Source of the DNA: Pseudomonadota bacterium | GTDB lineage: Bacteria > Pseudomonadota > Alphaproteobacteria > Acetobacterales > Acetobacteraceae | Length of the DNA: 13,930 bases | Assembly: GCA_021807975.1 (NCBI GenBank) | Contig: JAKBCJ010000077.1 | Coordinates: 1-13,930, forward strand | Direction of reading: 5' to 3' | Part shown: positions 13,070 through 13,930 of the stretch, piece by piece | Layout of the letters: each line of letters opens with the position of its first letter | How positions within the stretch are numbered: the stretch's first letter is position 1 | Notes under the pieces: model-generated | What the model saw: the letters and a program-made list of their open reading frames with translations, nothing else | Databases searched by the model: none | Told to the model about the DNA's origin: nothing | Program-made: the position numbers and the translations under genes

Positions 13070-13930
13070 TCAGCCGCGCTTTCGCCATGCCAGCAGATGG
13101 TCGGCGGCGCGCTCCAGGTCGAACGCTGGCCGGTACGCGGTATCCGCGACGATCCGGTCGATCGCCATCGCCCCACGGTCATAGCCGGTATGGCTATCGA
13201 CGTTCCAGGCTTCGCCCTGTGCCGCTCGGCGCCAGCGGAAGCCGGGCAGGCGGGACTGCAACACCCGGCACCAGTCTTCGGCTGTCGTGGCGTGTCCGGT
13301 TGCCAGATTGTAAAGGGTTCTCGGCGTCGAACGCATGCCGGCGAGCGTTGCCAGGCCGGCTGCGATATCGCGCGACAGGGTGTAATCGCCCCGCCAGGGC
13401 GGCCCCAGCACCGCCTCGGTGCCGGCATCCGCCAGATCCAGCGTTTGCAGCATCGGCGACAGGGTATCGCGCACGCCGGTTGCGTATTCCCACGGCCCGA
13501 ACACCACGCCCAATCGAGCGGCCGTGAACGAGACGCCCCGGGTTTCGGCGATGCGGGGCAGGATGGACTCGGCGGCGAACTTGGTCAGGCCATAGAGGTT
13601 CACGGGCGCCGGCCGCAGCGCATCCTCGTCCATGACATCGACTTTGGCGGCCGAGGCGCCATAGACCGCGCCGGAACTGGGATAGATGAACCGTCTGACA
13701 CCATGACGGGCGGCGGCGAGCAGGGTGTTCACCGCGCCGTCGATATTGACGGCGACGATGGTGCCGGGATCGGCGACCTCCCGCCGCGGCCCCGCGGTGA
13801 TGACGGCACAATGGATCGTCGCCTGGATGGGGCGGATTGTCAGGGCGCGCGCCAGGTCAGTGTCCGACATGATAGTGCCATCGACCATCGTCAAATGTCC
13901 CGGCAGTGCCGCGAAGTCGCGGGCCGCGCG
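13070..13930 (-). CDS. NAD-dependent epimerase/dehydratase (extended SDR), N-terminus outside the window
   Basis: The frame is open through the window edge, so the glycine-rich NAD-binding loop lies beyond 13930. The visible part has the beta-strand/Ala segment ATIHCAVITAGPRREV, then NIDGAVNTLLAAARHGVRRFIYPSSGAVYG with the catalytic Ser region, and NLYGLTKFAAE with the YxxxK active-site pair. GVVFGPWEYATGVRDTLSP and WRGDYTLSRDIAAGL are normal extended-SDR substrate-side blocks. Such enzymes modify nucleotide sugars (epimerase, dehydratase or reductase) or, in related groups, sugar acids and lactones. The exact reaction cannot be decided without the N-terminus. An internal TTG at 13894 should not be taken as the start, because the sequence upstream continues the fold. 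The gene is convergent with the alpha/beta hydrolase gene across 4 bp. Confidence 0.85.
   Translation of the reverse strand, partial: RAARDFAALPGHLTMVDGTIMSDTDLARALTIRPIQATIHCAVITAGPRREVADPGTIVAVNIDGAVNTLLAAARHGVRRFIYPSSGAVYGASAAKVDVMDEDALRPAPVNLYGLTKFAAESILPRIAETRGVSFTAARLGVVFGPWEYATGVRDTLSPMLQTLDLADAGTEAVLGPPWRGDYTLSRDIAAGLATLAGMRSTPRTLYNLATGHATTAEDWCRVLQSRLPGFRWRRAAQGEAWNVDSHTGYDRGAMAIDRIVADTAYRPAFDLERAADHLLAWRKRG

Noticed and set aside
1..13930. CRISPR array, tRNA or rRNA genes, complete insertion sequence
   Set aside because: No regularly spaced direct repeats, cloverleaf or rRNA-like stretch, transposase or terminal inverted repeats with target duplication were seen on reading both strands.

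Overview
The window looks like chromosomal DNA from a GC-rich alphaproteobacterium. An Acetobacteraceae/Rhodospirillales member is my best guess. It rests on base composition, the ruvX|gatC-gatA layout, a dihydroorotase of the standalone alphaproteobacterial type, and a holin of the gene-transfer-agent kind; I made no database comparison. Most of the window is housekeeping and metabolic genes. Two stretches look like later arrivals.

Left block, minus strand (1-4002), in transcription order: ruvX (Holliday-junction resolvase-like/rRNA maturation factor), an AT-richer HNH endonuclease gene, a 411-bp gap with nested inverted repeats, a standalone zinc dihydroorotase, and a TIM-barrel amidohydrolase of the lactonase/LigI type whose C-terminus runs off the window. 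gatC and gatA lie divergent to ruvX on the plus strand (4053-5818), overlap by ATGA, and encode two of the three subunits of the tRNA-dependent amidotransferase. The third gene, gatB, which normally follows gatA, is not here.

Centre (5819-7639): a 440-bp gap ends in an AT-rich segment with a good sigma70-like promoter. It drives a two-gene lysis cassette, a GH19 endolysin and a three-helix holin of the GTA/phage type. No capsid, tail, terminase or integrase genes accompany it. The cassette ends in a 26-bp tail-to-tail overlap with a minus-strand gene for a TPR-plus-glycosyltransferase protein.

Right block (9106-13930): a citrate-synthase-family protein with altered active-site positions; a persulfide dioxygenase fused to a rhodanese domain (sulfide/persulfide detoxification); a translationally coupled pair of a PuuE-like NodB-fold deacetylase and an arylformamidase-like alpha/beta hydrolase; and, convergent, an NAD-dependent sugar epimerase/dehydratase whose N-terminus is beyond the window.

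I see no rRNA, tRNA, CRISPR array or complete insertion sequence. The items most worth a second look are the isolated lysis cassette where gatB is expected, the AT-rich HNH insertion with its in-frame 18-bp duplication, the mutually exclusive inverted repeats upstream of the dihydroorotase gene, and the citrate synthase paralogue with a replaced oxaloacetate-binding histidine.
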